Of a stretch of DNA of 22,397 nt, positions 1 to 9,020 are shown in pieces. Made by a program: the position numbers and the translations under genes. The number at the start of each line of letters is the position of its first letter. The first letter of the stretch is position 1. The notes beneath the pieces were generated by a model, which did not search any database, was not told where the DNA came from, and saw only the letters and a list, made by a program, of their open reading frames with translations. Source of the stretch: a virus. Location: the IMG/VR virus record IMGVR_UViG_3300020468_000083, positions 1-22,397 of that record; one strand, given 5' to 3'.

Positions 1-1140
1 TACACCAGTAACAGTAACACCAGTTCCAGTAACCTCTAATTTTGTACTTCCTGCTTGTTGTAGAACAAGACTTCCATCTCCATTATCATTAATTACACTT
101 TTATTTCCATCATGCACAAGTTGTAAATCATCATTTGAACCTAGGAACAAGGATGTGCTGTCGGGAAGTCTTGTAGTCTGAAGAGTGGTTACACCTACAA
201 CGATCAATCCACCATCGAGAGTTCTAAGTCCTTTTCTTGCTGTAACAATTCCAATAGAATCTATATTAGTTACGTCTTCAGTTGTTACAACACCTTCAAC
301 AAAGACATTTCCCACAAACGTGGTGACTCCAGTAACCTCTAAATTACCAGTAAATTTAGACTCACCTAAAACATCTAATAATTTAGTTGGTTGTGTTGAT
401 CCAATACCAACGCGATCATTACTATAATCAAATACAAAATTAGATGCACCATCTATTTTTCCATTAGCAGCATGAAATTGAACTTGTGTTGGATCACCAC
501 CAGCATCTGGAACTCCAGATATTGATTGATCTGCCCACTCTAATCCTCCAGTTGCAGATTTTATTAAAACTTGATTTGTAGTTCCAGTATCATTATCTTT
601 ATCATATACATTTCCAGTAATTTTAAGGTTACCTGATAAATCAAGATCTTGTTCTGGTTGTGTGCTTCCAATACCAACCTTATTGGAATTATTGTCATAT
701 GTCAATCGACTTGCAGCACCAAAATCACCATTGTCATTGAAGAGAACTTGATGGTCTAATCCTGGTGGTGCAACTGTAATTGTTACTGCTGCTCCTGGTG
801 TTCCGTCTTGTTTTAAAAAACCTGTAACATTGACAGCAGATCCTTTAAAATCAAGATCAGATATACTACTTGATGCAGAAACATTTGGAACAATATTACC
901 TTCATCTCTAACAGTAATTGAACCAGGAGTTACTCCACCACCAAGAGGAATCCAAAATCTTTTACCAGGTGCATCCTCAACTGAAACTATTTGATATCTT
1001 TGTCCTGCTGGAATATTTTCAAGCTCTGGTGGATCTCCTAGATTTGGTTCTGTCTGATCCAATCCAATATACTGATATCTGTCAGTTGTTAATGATCCTT
1101 GCGGAGTTCTTTTTACTCTACCACTAAAATACTTTGGCAT
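1..1140 (-). CDS. Tail fibre-like structural protein, 3' end beyond the window
   Basis: The minus strand is open without a stop from an ATG at 1138-1140 to the left edge, giving 380 codons of a longer protein. The visible part starts MPKYFSGRVKRTPQGSL. It contains two copies of the VGIGSTQP motif, each followed by a 'leucine-aspartate' segment (QDLDLSGNL and KLLDVLGESKFTGN), and ends in Gly/Thr/Val-rich beta-type sequence. This style is common in cyanomyovirus fibre and adhesin-like proteins, so a role in the distal tail or host adsorption is likely. The start codon lies one base after the TGA of the upstream 448-residue gene, so the two are probably co-translated. It was read by hand; no catalytic motif is visible. 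The exact fibre type (long, short or whisker) cannot be told. Confidence 0.75.
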   Translation of the reverse strand, partial: MPKYFSGRVKRTPQGSLTTDRYQYIGLDQTEPNLGDPPELENIPAGQRYQIVSVEDAPGKRFWIPLGGGVTPGSITVRDEGNIVPNVSASSSISDLDFKGSAVNVTGFLKQDGTPGAAVTITVAPPGLDHQVLFNDNGDFGAASRLTYDNNSNKVGIGSTQPEQDLDLSGNLKITGNVYDKDNDTGTTNQVLIKSATGGLEWADQSISGVPDAGGDPTQVQFHAANGKIDGASNFVFDYSNDRVGIGSTQPTKLLDVLGESKFTGNLEVTGVTTFVGNVFVEGVVTTEDVTNIDSIGIVTARKGLRTLDGGLIVVGVTTLQTTRLPDSTSLFLGSNDDLQLVHDGNKSVINDNGDGSLVLQQAGSTKLEVTGTGVTVTGV

Positions 1141-1141
1141 A

Positions 1142-2488
1142 TCATGAAGCAGTTGAATTTTCTAGAATACTACAAATAAATTCCATTTGCAGAGGACCGA
1201 CTAATCCACCAGAGGTAGATACACCTGCATATACTGAAAATGTTTTTGATGTTCCAACAGCATCAACAATATCTACACCCAATTCATCACTTGCACTTCC
1301 CCAATTAGATGGGTCAGTCGCACGAGGATATTTGTGTTCTGTTAGATAATTATCTTGAGAACATTTCCAAACTGTTTTTTCTGTTCCAAGACCAACTCTT
1401 GATCTTGCTCTTTTAATTCCGTCTGCTACTGCTGATTGATAAGTATGATGATTTGAATTATTGGCAGGACCTACATTTATTTCAAACGTGTCATCATCGA
1501 CTCTTGTAATTGGCACAAATCTACTACTTATCGGATCGGTGGATCTTGGATATGATTTAGTTCCTCCTGATTCATAATCACAAGAAAATGAAATTGAATT
1601 ATCTTCAAAACAAACTAGATCTCCTGTCTGCCATCCACCTGAAGGAGCAACAGTTGTATTCGTTGTCATGATTCCTGAAATTGGATCATATCCTGTTCCA
1701 GTTGTTGCAGTATAAGTTTCAGGAGCATCTAATCCATGTACCACTGGAGATGTAAAACTTACAATTCCTGAAATTGGATCATATTCTGCAGAATTAAATG
1801 TTACAGAATATCCTACGTTTGTCGTATCATTGAAAGTTGCAACGACAGCACCAGATTGTGCTCTAACAAATTGATGAAATGCTGGTCGATATACATGTGG
1901 TAGTTCGTTTACAAGTCCTGTATTTGTAACAAAAGTCTTGGATGTTCCAACATCTCCAATTAAATTTGTAATTGTAAATGCTGCCTGTGGTTCTGGGAAA
2001 ATAGATGTGGTCAGACCATAAGTTCCTGAACAAGTAAAAGCAATTCCTGCCATTGTTATTTGTTCACCAATATCTAATCCATGTGGATCTAATGTTGTGA
2101 CTGTTGTTACACCTGAAGAACCATCATACTTTACATCAAATACTGTTCCGATTCCTGTTTGAATACCTGTTAAAACAATTGAATCTGATACTACAGATGT
2201 TCTTTCTAATACTAATCTTCCATCAACCAAAACTAATGCATCGTTTGGTGGTACTTCACCATCTTTAATAATTCTATTATTTCTTACATTTCCTGCTGTT
2301 CTTGTTGCAACACTTGTTCTACGATGTGTGAATGTAACTGTGGGATATGATTGCCCAATTCCAACATTAGATACTTGTGCATAAAGCAAAATTGCGGATG
2401 TTCCTGTCGGTGCAGTATAAATTGTCTGTTCTCCTGGTGCCACAGGAACAGCTATTGTCAAAAATTTATTTAACGGTGCGACTGCCAT
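1142..2488 (-). CDS. Fibre-associated structural protein with duplicated beta modules (448 aa)
   Basis: The protein opens with MAVAPLNKFL and a beta-rich domain (residues about 1-115) followed by repeated short modules. HGL motifs lie at 136 and 251, YDPISGI at 236 and 267, YPR(S/A)TDP at 313 and 387, and VGTSKTF at 181 and 411. There is no signal peptide or membrane segment. Comparable HGL/TFxV-type modules are familiar from cyanophage virion proteins of unknown function encoded next to tail fibres; this is recollection, not a search. It sits between the 1198-residue fibre (2-nt gap to its start) and the partial fibre gene, so it is probably a fibre, collar or adhesion component expressed late. 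The ATG at 2488 is the natural start because the preceding stop codon is adjacent. The molecular function is unknown. Confidence 0.7.
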   Translation of the reverse strand: MAVAPLNKFLTIAVPVAPGEQTIYTAPTGTSAILLYAQVSNVGIGQSYPTVTFTHRRTSVATRTAGNVRNNRIIKDGEVPPNDALVLVDGRLVLERTSVVSDSIVLTGIQTGIGTVFDVKYDGSSGVTTVTTLDPHGLDIGEQITMAGIAFTCSGTYGLTTSIFPEPQAAFTITNLIGDVGTSKTFVTNTGLVNELPHVYRPAFHQFVRAQSGAVVATFNDTTNVGYSVTFNSAEYDPISGIVSFTSPVVHGLDAPETYTATTGTGYDPISGIMTTNTTVAPSGGWQTGDLVCFEDNSISFSCDYESGGTKSYPRSTDPISSRFVPITRVDDDTFEINVGPANNSNHHTYQSAVADGIKRARSRVGLGTEKTVWKCSQDNYLTEHKYPRATDPSNWGSASDELGVDIVDAVGTSKTFSVYAGVSTSGGLVGPLQMEFICSILENSTAS

Positions 2489-2489
2489 A

Positions 2490-5400
2490 TTATCTCAATG
2501 CTAGTATTAATGGTGTAACTTCTGCTTGAATTGCCCGACTGAAATCTCTACCTCTAATTGTTGAAGTTGTTTGATCAATTTGAATTCCTTCACCAATGTC
2601 AAAATTACCTTTCTGGTCAGTAGAAGTAAATGGTATTTGTGCCCCTTCCGAAGCGACAATTTCATTTGCTTTTATGGGTATTGCACCCTGCAGGGGTGTC
2701 GATCTATTTATGTCTGTACCCGTGCCAACATATTCAAAGGAGTGAGAACTTGTTAGTATTCGACTAATTCTTTGTAATGAGAATTGATCACCAGGAAATA
2801 ATTCATATGGTATAAATTCATTGAATGTAATAGTGCTCAAACCAACTTTCTCTTGTCCAACTCCAACTACATCTGTTGCAGATTCAACAGTAAAGAATAT
2901 TGGTGACATAACAGCAGTTGCTATTCCAGTGTTACCCTCAACAGAAACAACAATATTTTGTGTTGGAAGATAGTTTCTTCCTTGTGCGATAACATCAATT
3001 GATGTTAATGTACCAGTAGCATCAACTGTTGCGGTTGCTTCTGCAATAATTGACTGTGGTCCTTTTGGTTGTTGAGTTCCATCAGCATCTATGATTAAAA
3101 CACTTGGAGGATTGATCGCACTAAATCCTGTAAGATCTGCGCCTTCAATAAATTTAATTGATTCTAATTGTTTTAGAGGTTCTTGAAGAACACCAGTTCC
3201 ACTAACATCTGGATAATTATCTAAATCTATTTTAAAGAATAATGCCTGACCATCAAATGCTCTTCTTGGATTACTCTGATCATCAAGAACATTAGCACAA
3301 ACGACAGTATCTTGTTCTCCAGCACTGGTGCTACTAACAAGATCTCCTGCAGGATTTGTGTTACTTACAATACCTGTAAATTGTGTAGATCCTAATCCTA
3401 CTGCAACTAAACCAAAGTTACCGAATGATGAGTTTGAGTTAGTCAAGTCACATTGTGCACCTGTATCTGCATAAATTCCAATGTCACAGTTAATTGTAAA
3501 GATAGAAACTAATTGTGCATACGCATCATTTGTAAGTGAAACTCCAATTCCATTCTCATTATATTGTGTAAATGAATCGCAAACCATTGATTTCAGATCT
3601 GCACCAATTGATGATGCAGTCGCATTATTACCATCAATCTTCATTCCAATACTACCCGTCATAAAGTTGGTACAGTTTCTTACATATGGTGATCTCCATC
3701 TTCCACTCAGACCTTCAGTTGCAGGACCAGGATCAGTAAATCCACTAACTGCACTTTCAGATCCAGCAGGTGGAGGGAATGCCACACAAGCAGCATTTGT
3801 ATGATCTACTCCAACATTCGTTCCACCAAAGTTTAAGTTTTCAACCAAACATCCTCTTCTTACATGGAAAATATCTTTATTAGGATTACCTGCCTGAATA
3901 ATAACTAATCTTAGATCCTCTCCTGTAACTGTAACATCTGTTCTCAAACCAATTGGATTGTTTTCAATATAAATTCCTGGTCTTACTTTTATTGTATCAG
4001 TTTCGATTGCAACTGCAGCTGCTCCTCCAATGGTTGCCTTTGCATCACCTTCAAGTAATCCACTATTATTATCATTACCATTTTTAGATACCCATATTGT
4101 TCTCTTTGTTTGTACACCAGATGGTCTCCAAGATACACCAGCACCGACTGATGCAAGTCTATAATCTGTTTGTGCAGCACCTACACCAATATTTCCATTT
4201 ACGTCTATTAAATTTGAATCTAATTCAACTGTTCCTACAAATTTAGAATCTTGACCAACATTTAAATTTTTCTCAATTCCAACACCACCATCAACTACTA
4301 ATGCACCAGTGTCTTTATTCGTACTATCTGTTGTTCCTAAAATTTTAGTATCATCACCGACAAATAATTTTTTAGCAATACCAACACCACCATCTATGAC
4401 TGCAGCACCAGAAGTAGTATCTGTTGATTGTGTTGTATCATCTACATCCAATCTTCCTGCAACTGTTGCATCTCCTCCGATGTTTGTATTCTTCTCAATA
4501 CCAACCCCACCCTCAACAATCAAAGCACCACCATCTTTATTATTTGATTGAGTAGTTGCTTCTATCTTTGTTTGTCCGCCAACAAAAAGTTTTTTACCAA
4601 TAGCAACACCACCAACTACCTGTAAAGCTGCTACAGCATTAGAAGCAGTTGCTTCAGTATCTTTTTCTACCTTAGTATCACCACCAACAAATAATTTCTT
4701 GACAATTCCAACACCACCATCAATTTGAACAGAAGCAGTTGCATTAGAAGAAGTTGCTTCTGTAGTATCATTAAATGTTGCTTTACCATCTACATCTAAT
4801 GTATTATTAAGTGTTGTAGCACCATCTACATCTAATGTTAAATTAAGTGTTGTGGCACCATCTACGTCAAGTGTATTGTTGAGTGTTGTGGCACCATCTA
4901 CGTCAAGTGTATTGTTGAGTGTTGTGGCACCATCTACATCAAGTGTGTTGTTGAGTGTTGTGGCATCATTTACATTTAACGTTCCGTTTACATCTAAATC
5001 AAATTGTGGATTATTATTATTAATACCAACCTTGGTCATTCTATAGATCGATGCATTTGCACCACTTCCATTAAATCCCCATAAATCATTTGTAAATATG
5101 GTTGACAAACCAGTGCCTGGAAAAGTTGAATCAGCAGCAGTCGGTCTTAAAGTATCAGTTCCCAGTCCAAGACTATTTCTTTGAACAAAATTTATGGTTG
5201 AAAACGATTGTGCAGCACCAACAGTATTATGATTTTCATCGGTTGGAAGAAATTGTCCTTCATCTTGTATAAAGATACCTTCATCAAAACCTGGTGTAAG
5301 TGCTACCCATTTGATTCCTAATTCATCTCTTCTCAACCAATAATTGTTTGCACCAGGTGAACCTGAAGAGTCATAAATGTTTCTTGATATTGCAATACTA

Positions 5401-6086
5401 CCATCAATGCCAAGTCTTAATATTCCTTCTGCATTATCATTAACATTTAATATTCCAGATGCTAGTGGTATCGAATCTGGTTGTGATGTTCCAATACCAA
5501 CTCTTAATGTGTCAGTGCCAAGGCCACTAATTATATTAAAAGATGTATTATTTCCTATCTGTTCAAAAGATGTTCTTGGTTGTGTGGTTCCAATACCAAT
5601 TCTTCCAGAATGAGTTACGTTCAGTGATGTAGTAGTTCCAATACCTACTTGAAATAATGTACTTGGTGAAGTTGTTCCAACACCAACTCTACATGGATCG
5701 ACATGAATTGTTAAACAATCATCACCAACCTGAAATAATGAAGCTGGTTGTGTAGTTCCAATACCAATACGACCAGCATAAGTTCCTGAATTAATTCCCG
5801 AAAGAACATTTCCACCTACACCAATATTCAGTCTGCCATCTAAAAAATCAACATTATTAAAAAATGTACTTACTCCAGTTGATTCGGTGACACCAGTTAT
5901 CTTAAGTCGATTTAAATTAGATTGATTACTTACTGTTAAATTTTTTACAACTAAATTATCAAAGTTTATATTTGCATCAAGATTATCGATTATAAGTTTT
6001 CCAGCAACTTCTATATCCTTTAAAAAAAGAACTTTTTCATTAAATTGTGCTTCGTTACCTGTAACAGTTCTTTCGAAAGGATTCAT
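2490..6086 (-). CDS. Large repeat-rich tail fibre protein with beta-helix domain (1198 aa)
   Basis: Domains in order: an N-terminal region (1-100) with KNLTV/LKITGV beta segments; four (V/I)G(V/I)GT(T/S)xP motifs (about 107-203); a linker domain (210-365); five contiguous 12-residue repeats ATTLNNTLDVDG (375-434); five diverged repeats of about 35 residues built around GGVGIxKxLFVGG (about 441-618); then the motif WVSKNGNDNNSG (665-676), which typically opens a right-handed pectin-lyase-like beta-helix and here leads into a long Asn/Gly/Thr-rich helix (to about 930). The C-terminal region (930-1198) ends with FDIGEGIQIDQTTSTIRGR and a short hydrophobic tail. The architecture indicates a trimeric fibre or receptor-binding protein; the beta-helix may contact or process a surface glycan, but no catalytic residues can be assigned. 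It lies two bases after the small spike gene, as expected of a hub-to-fibre operon. Confidence 0.8.
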   Translation of the reverse strand: MNPFERTVTGNEAQFNEKVLFLKDIEVAGKLIIDNLDANINFDNLVVKNLTVSNQSNLNRLKITGVTESTGVSTFFNNVDFLDGRLNIGVGGNVLSGINSGTYAGRIGIGTTQPASLFQVGDDCLTIHVDPCRVGVGTTSPSTLFQVGIGTTTSLNVTHSGRIGIGTTQPRTSFEQIGNNTSFNIISGLGTDTLRVGIGTSQPDSIPLASGILNVNDNAEGILRLGIDGSIAISRNIYDSSGSPGANNYWLRRDELGIKWVALTPGFDEGIFIQDEGQFLPTDENHNTVGAAQSFSTINFVQRNSLGLGTDTLRPTAADSTFPGTGLSTIFTNDLWGFNGSGANASIYRMTKVGINNNNPQFDLDVNGTLNVNDATTLNNTLDVDGATTLNNTLDVDGATTLNNTLDVDGATTLNLTLDVDGATTLNNTLDVDGKATFNDTTEATSSNATASVQIDGGVGIVKKLFVGGDTKVEKDTEATASNAVAALQVVGGVAIGKKLFVGGQTKIEATTQSNNKDGGALIVEGGVGIEKNTNIGGDATVAGRLDVDDTTQSTDTTSGAAVIDGGVGIAKKLFVGDDTKILGTTDSTNKDTGALVVDGGVGIEKNLNVGQDSKFVGTVELDSNLIDVNGNIGVGAAQTDYRLASVGAGVSWRPSGVQTKRTIWVSKNGNDNNSGLLEGDAKATIGGAAAVAIETDTIKVRPGIYIENNPIGLRTDVTVTGEDLRLVIIQAGNPNKDIFHVRRGCLVENLNFGGTNVGVDHTNAACVAFPPPAGSESAVSGFTDPGPATEGLSGRWRSPYVRNCTNFMTGSIGMKIDGNNATASSIGADLKSMVCDSFTQYNENGIGVSLTNDAYAQLVSIFTINCDIGIYADTGAQCDLTNSNSSFGNFGLVAVGLGSTQFTGIVSNTNPAGDLVSSTSAGEQDTVVCANVLDDQSNPRRAFDGQALFFKIDLDNYPDVSGTGVLQEPLKQLESIKFIEGADLTGFSAINPPSVLIIDADGTQQPKGPQSIIAEATATVDATGTLTSIDVIAQGRNYLPTQNIVVSVEGNTGIATAVMSPIFFTVESATDVVGVGQEKVGLSTITFNEFIPYELFPGDQFSLQRISRILTSSHSFEYVGTGTDINRSTPLQGAIPIKANEIVASEGAQIPFTSTDQKGNFDIGEGIQIDQTTSTIRGRDFSRAIQAEVTPLILALR
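4233..4766 (-). repeat. Five diverged ~35-residue coding repeats in the fibre gene
   Basis: This part of the 1198-residue fibre encodes five successive units with the core GGV(G/A)IxKxLFVGGxTK. The cores sit near residues 457, 492, 526, 566 and 600, separated by Thr/Ser/Asn/Asp-rich linkers. The copies differ at many positions, so this is an old duplication compared with the 12-residue repeats next to it. Confidence 0.75.
4785..4964 (-). repeat. Five tandem 36-bp coding repeats (12-aa fibre repeat)
   Basis: Units begin at 4785, 4821, 4857, 4893 and 4929, and a sixth diverged half-unit begins at 4965. Each encodes ATTLNNTLDVDG in the fibre. The units at 4857-4892 and 4893-4928 are identical base for base and the others differ by a few bases, so copy number has probably changed recently by slippage or unequal recombination. 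Each unit is 36 bp, so gain or loss keeps the reading frame. Confidence 0.9.
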
Positions 6087-6088
6087 TT

Positions 6089-6691
6089 CTACTGTTCCTG
6101 ATTACTAATATTTGGTTCATCACCAAGACCAGGCACTACTCCTTTTTGTAAAAATGGATCACCAGCAGGTGGACTCTGAAGATAATCAGAACCAACTTGA
6201 GTTGGTTTATAAATTCTTTCAATCCATGAACCTATACTATGAACTAAATTTCCCAGAAGTGCACTTGCATCTGCCTTAATTGCTTTTAATAATATTCTTT
6301 GTCCAGCAGTTATAGTTACGTTTCTACCAGCTTTAATGTTAATATCTTCATCTGCCTGAATCGAAACATTATTACCTCTAATTTTTATCTGACCATTTTC
6401 TAAGACTGTAATTGTAATATTACCTTTCGCAGATTCTATTTTTATTGTGTCATCTGTCTGTGTATTTTTTGATCCTGCAACAACTTCTATACCTTTTTCA
6501 TTATGAAGTCGATATAAACCAGATTCACTTAGTGCTGAAAACTGTCTATCTTCATTATCAGTGACACCATACATGATGTACGCATTGTAACCATCATCTC
6601 CCATTTGAGGATTATTGACATCGATTCTAAATTTAGAACCTCGACTATCAATATCTCTTGCTTCCCAATTTTGATTAGGTCTGTCAGCCAT
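6089..6691 (-). CDS. Small baseplate spike-like protein with short beta-helix (200 aa)
   Basis: Residues 1-75 form a compact domain (MADRPNQNWEARDIDSRG start). Residues about 90-140 are a run of 8-9-residue strands (NITITVLENG, QIKIRGNNV, SIQADEDI, NIKAGRNV, TITAGQRI). This period resembles the triplex beta-helix of T4 gp5 C-terminus and VgrG spikes. The last 60 residues are Pro/Gly-rich and probably extended. The gene starts inside the stop codon of the gp5-like gene (TAATG overlap), so the two are likely made together. I infer that it supplies the needle that gp5 carries as its own C-terminal domain in T4, or caps that needle. A PAAR-type tip is another possibility, but I do not see the Pro-Ala-Ala-Arg repeats. 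Confidence 0.65.
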   Translation of the reverse strand: MADRPNQNWEARDIDSRGSKFRIDVNNPQMGDDGYNAYIMYGVTDNEDRQFSALSESGLYRLHNEKGIEVVAGSKNTQTDDTIKIESAKGNITITVLENGQIKIRGNNVSIQADEDINIKAGRNVTITAGQRILLKAIKADASALLGNLVHSIGSWIERIYKPTQVGSDYLQSPPAGDPFLQKGVVPGLGDEPNISNQEQ

Positions 6692-9018
6692 TAGTAACCT
6701 CCTCCATATCCCCCACCTCCAGATGGTGGACTACTTGGTGGACTACTTGGTGGAGTTGATGATGAATTATCAGGCATTTGAGTTGGTGTTGTGGTAGGAG
6801 TAATTGTTGGTTGATTTTGTACTGTAGGTGAACTTGTTGTGATTCCAGTTTTGATTGTAGAACTTGTCTGCAAACTTTCATCTAAAGTATCATATATTAT
6901 TTCATGTGGATAATCTACATGAACTGCACCAACCATTTTAACTCTCTTAGTAGGGTGTATATGGAAAGGTCCGTAGTATGGTTTTCCATTTACATATCCA
7001 ATTATGTTTGTATCTGGACCGACACAATCAATAATTTGAATAATTTCTCCTTGTGGTGTGGTTGGCAATCTACCAATTATTGGTTTTATAAATGCACCTG
7101 TTCCAGTAGAAGAAGTCACACTAATCTTAGGTAGATCAGTTATTTCAATACTATTTATTGGGATTGCAGATATTATTACTCCATTATCAATTGTTAAACT
7201 ATATTCAGTGTTTCCATCAGTTGCAACAGCATCTACATAATTACTACCACCACTAACTATTTCAGTCGCAATGACTCCCATCGAAATTTGATCGGCATTA
7301 ATTGCATCTTCATTATTACTTACAACAGGATAATTTTCACCCTCAGAAATCATAGATACTCCAGTTATTTGTCCATATGTATTTGATAATGGGTTCCAAT
7401 CAATTATTGCTCTTCCAACAGCACCATATCCATTTGAACAAGGATCATCAAAAGAAACAGCAGGTGGGTAGTAAAAATAATCAGATCCTGGATCTTCAAT
7501 CTCAACACCAATTATACTTGCTGTTCTTGAGACATCAGCAGTTACTTCAGATAATCCTTCTGTATTATCTACAAACTTACCAAGTATAGCTCTACCAAAT
7601 CCTCCACTTCCACTTCCACCAAAGAAACTCACAGTTGGAGGACCACAGAAAGCAGGTGTTGAACAATCTGGTCTGGGGAAAGATGAAGTATTTTCATTTA
7701 TATTCTTAGTCACATTATCATACGTTTCTTGGAAATTAAATTGTTTTGTTAAACCTTTTCCAATAGTCCATTTTTTAACTTGACCAACACAATTTGAATT
7801 TGATTGATTACAATCAAGAAGATTACCAACAGATTTGAACGTATCGGAGGATGCACTCAAAATATCTTTCACAACAGTTCCAGCAGAAACTAAATTATTA
7901 ACTGCTGCTAATGGTGCATCCAATCCCTCTGATATTTTGTTATTAATACTACTTAAAAGAGATCCAGCAAATTGTTCTGTAATACATGCTCCTGTATTAA
8001 CAACTTCTGTAAGAGCTTCTTCTATCAGACCTCGAACTGTATCAGTTAGTCCACTTGCAATTTTTGATCCTAAACAATCTAATTCATTTTGAAGTCCTTT
8101 GATAGGATTTATTTGACCTTTTTGTGCATTAATTCCTTTTATTGTAGCAAGGGAATTAGCAATTGATGCACTCTTTCCTTGTGCTATTTGAAGAGCAAAC
8201 TCTTTAGCATATTCTGTTTGATATAGTCTTTCTAATCCTCCTTGTAAATTAGGAATCAAAGTTGTATATAAAGATTCCATTGATGCTGTAATCGGAGCAT
8301 TTGATAGTTTCTTTATCTTTTCAGTTGCACTCGCTATGTTTTGTAGTAAATTAGTTCCGTCTCCAACTGTTGCAAATAAATTATCCAAAGTTCCAGACAC
8401 ACTTCCCATAAAATTATCTGCACAAGCATCTGCTGGTATTTCAACTAAACCGAAAGTACTTGATATTGGAATTTCTTTTAATTTATCTTCTGATTTACTT
8501 TGATTAATTTTATCAATTGTTTTTTTACTAGTTGTTCTTGGAGATTTTTGTGCATCTTCTTCCGATTCATTTGCTTCTGATGCTGCAACAGTATTATTTG
8601 GAACTGGAATATTATCTGTATATCCTGTAAATGGAACAAATGAATCTGATGCAGAATTTTGTGGAACTTGTTTTGTTCTACCAAAAGATCCCATTATAAC
8701 TGGGATTTGACCATTATCTCCATCCAAGAAGAATCCCATTACAACATCACCAGGTCTTATCTTTACACTTGTAGCAAAGTTTGCACCTCCAGTTCCTGAG
8801 GTTGGTGGAATAAGCACACTTGCCCATGGTAGTTCTGCATCGGGAAGATCACCTTTACTATATGGATGATATCCCAAAATTCTAACTTTAAATCTATTTC
8901 CCCATCCTTTTTTATTGGCTTGATCAAACCATGATGTTACTGGTGGAATTTGACCAATCCACCACCTAAAACCATCTCTTCCTATAAAATTACTTTTTAA
9001 CAGTGACTCTTCTATCAT
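6691..9018 (-). CDS. 5: gp5-like baseplate hub protein, OB-fold without visible lysozyme domain (775 aa)
   Basis: Residues 17-115 match the N-terminal OB-fold of T4 gp5: WWIGQIPP, a loop of aromatic residues, KIRPGDVVMGFFLDGDNGQ, then PVIMGSFGR. In T4 this domain binds the gp27 trimer. A charged linker (about 125-190) and a helical, Ala/Leu-rich region (about 190-430) follow. Next comes a Gly/Ser-rich beta region (about 450-670), then a segment with YVNGKPYYGPFHIHP and VHVDYPHEIIYDT (674-712), and a Thr/Pro/Ser tail ending SSPPSSPPSGGGGYGGGY. I cannot find the T4 gp5 lysozyme domain. The gene follows the gp27-like gene by 2 nt and overlaps the spike gene by one base, which is the expected hub order. 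The gp5 assignment rests on the OB-fold and context; the function of the middle and C-terminal regions is unknown. Confidence 0.75.
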   Translation of the reverse strand: MIEESLLKSNFIGRDGFRWWIGQIPPVTSWFDQANKKGWGNRFKVRILGYHPYSKGDLPDAELPWASVLIPPTSGTGGANFATSVKIRPGDVVMGFFLDGDNGQIPVIMGSFGRTKQVPQNSASDSFVPFTGYTDNIPVPNNTVAASEANESEEDAQKSPRTTSKKTIDKINQSKSEDKLKEIPISSTFGLVEIPADACADNFMGSVSGTLDNLFATVGDGTNLLQNIASATEKIKKLSNAPITASMESLYTTLIPNLQGGLERLYQTEYAKEFALQIAQGKSASIANSLATIKGINAQKGQINPIKGLQNELDCLGSKIASGLTDTVRGLIEEALTEVVNTGACITEQFAGSLLSSINNKISEGLDAPLAAVNNLVSAGTVVKDILSASSDTFKSVGNLLDCNQSNSNCVGQVKKWTIGKGLTKQFNFQETYDNVTKNINENTSSFPRPDCSTPAFCGPPTVSFFGGSGSGGFGRAILGKFVDNTEGLSEVTADVSRTASIIGVEIEDPGSDYFYYPPAVSFDDPCSNGYGAVGRAIIDWNPLSNTYGQITGVSMISEGENYPVVSNNEDAINADQISMGVIATEIVSGGSNYVDAVATDGNTEYSLTIDNGVIISAIPINSIEITDLPKISVTSSTGTGAFIKPIIGRLPTTPQGEIIQIIDCVGPDTNIIGYVNGKPYYGPFHIHPTKRVKMVGAVHVDYPHEIIYDTLDESLQTSSTIKTGITTSSPTVQNQPTITPTTTPTQMPDNSSSTPPSSPPSSPPSGGGGYGGGY

Positions 9019-9020
9019 TT

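Noticed and set aside
3481-3804. 107-codon plus-strand open frame
   Set aside because: It lies entirely opposite the fibre beta-helix region and has no sensible protein pattern.
4785-4964. Regular 36-bp repeats resembling a CRISPR array
   Set aside because: The units are contiguous with no spacers and encode a 12-residue repeat in a long open frame.
6691-9018. Lysozyme domain expected in gp5
   Set aside because: No segment resembling the T4 lysozyme catalytic region could be found between the OB-fold and the C-terminus.
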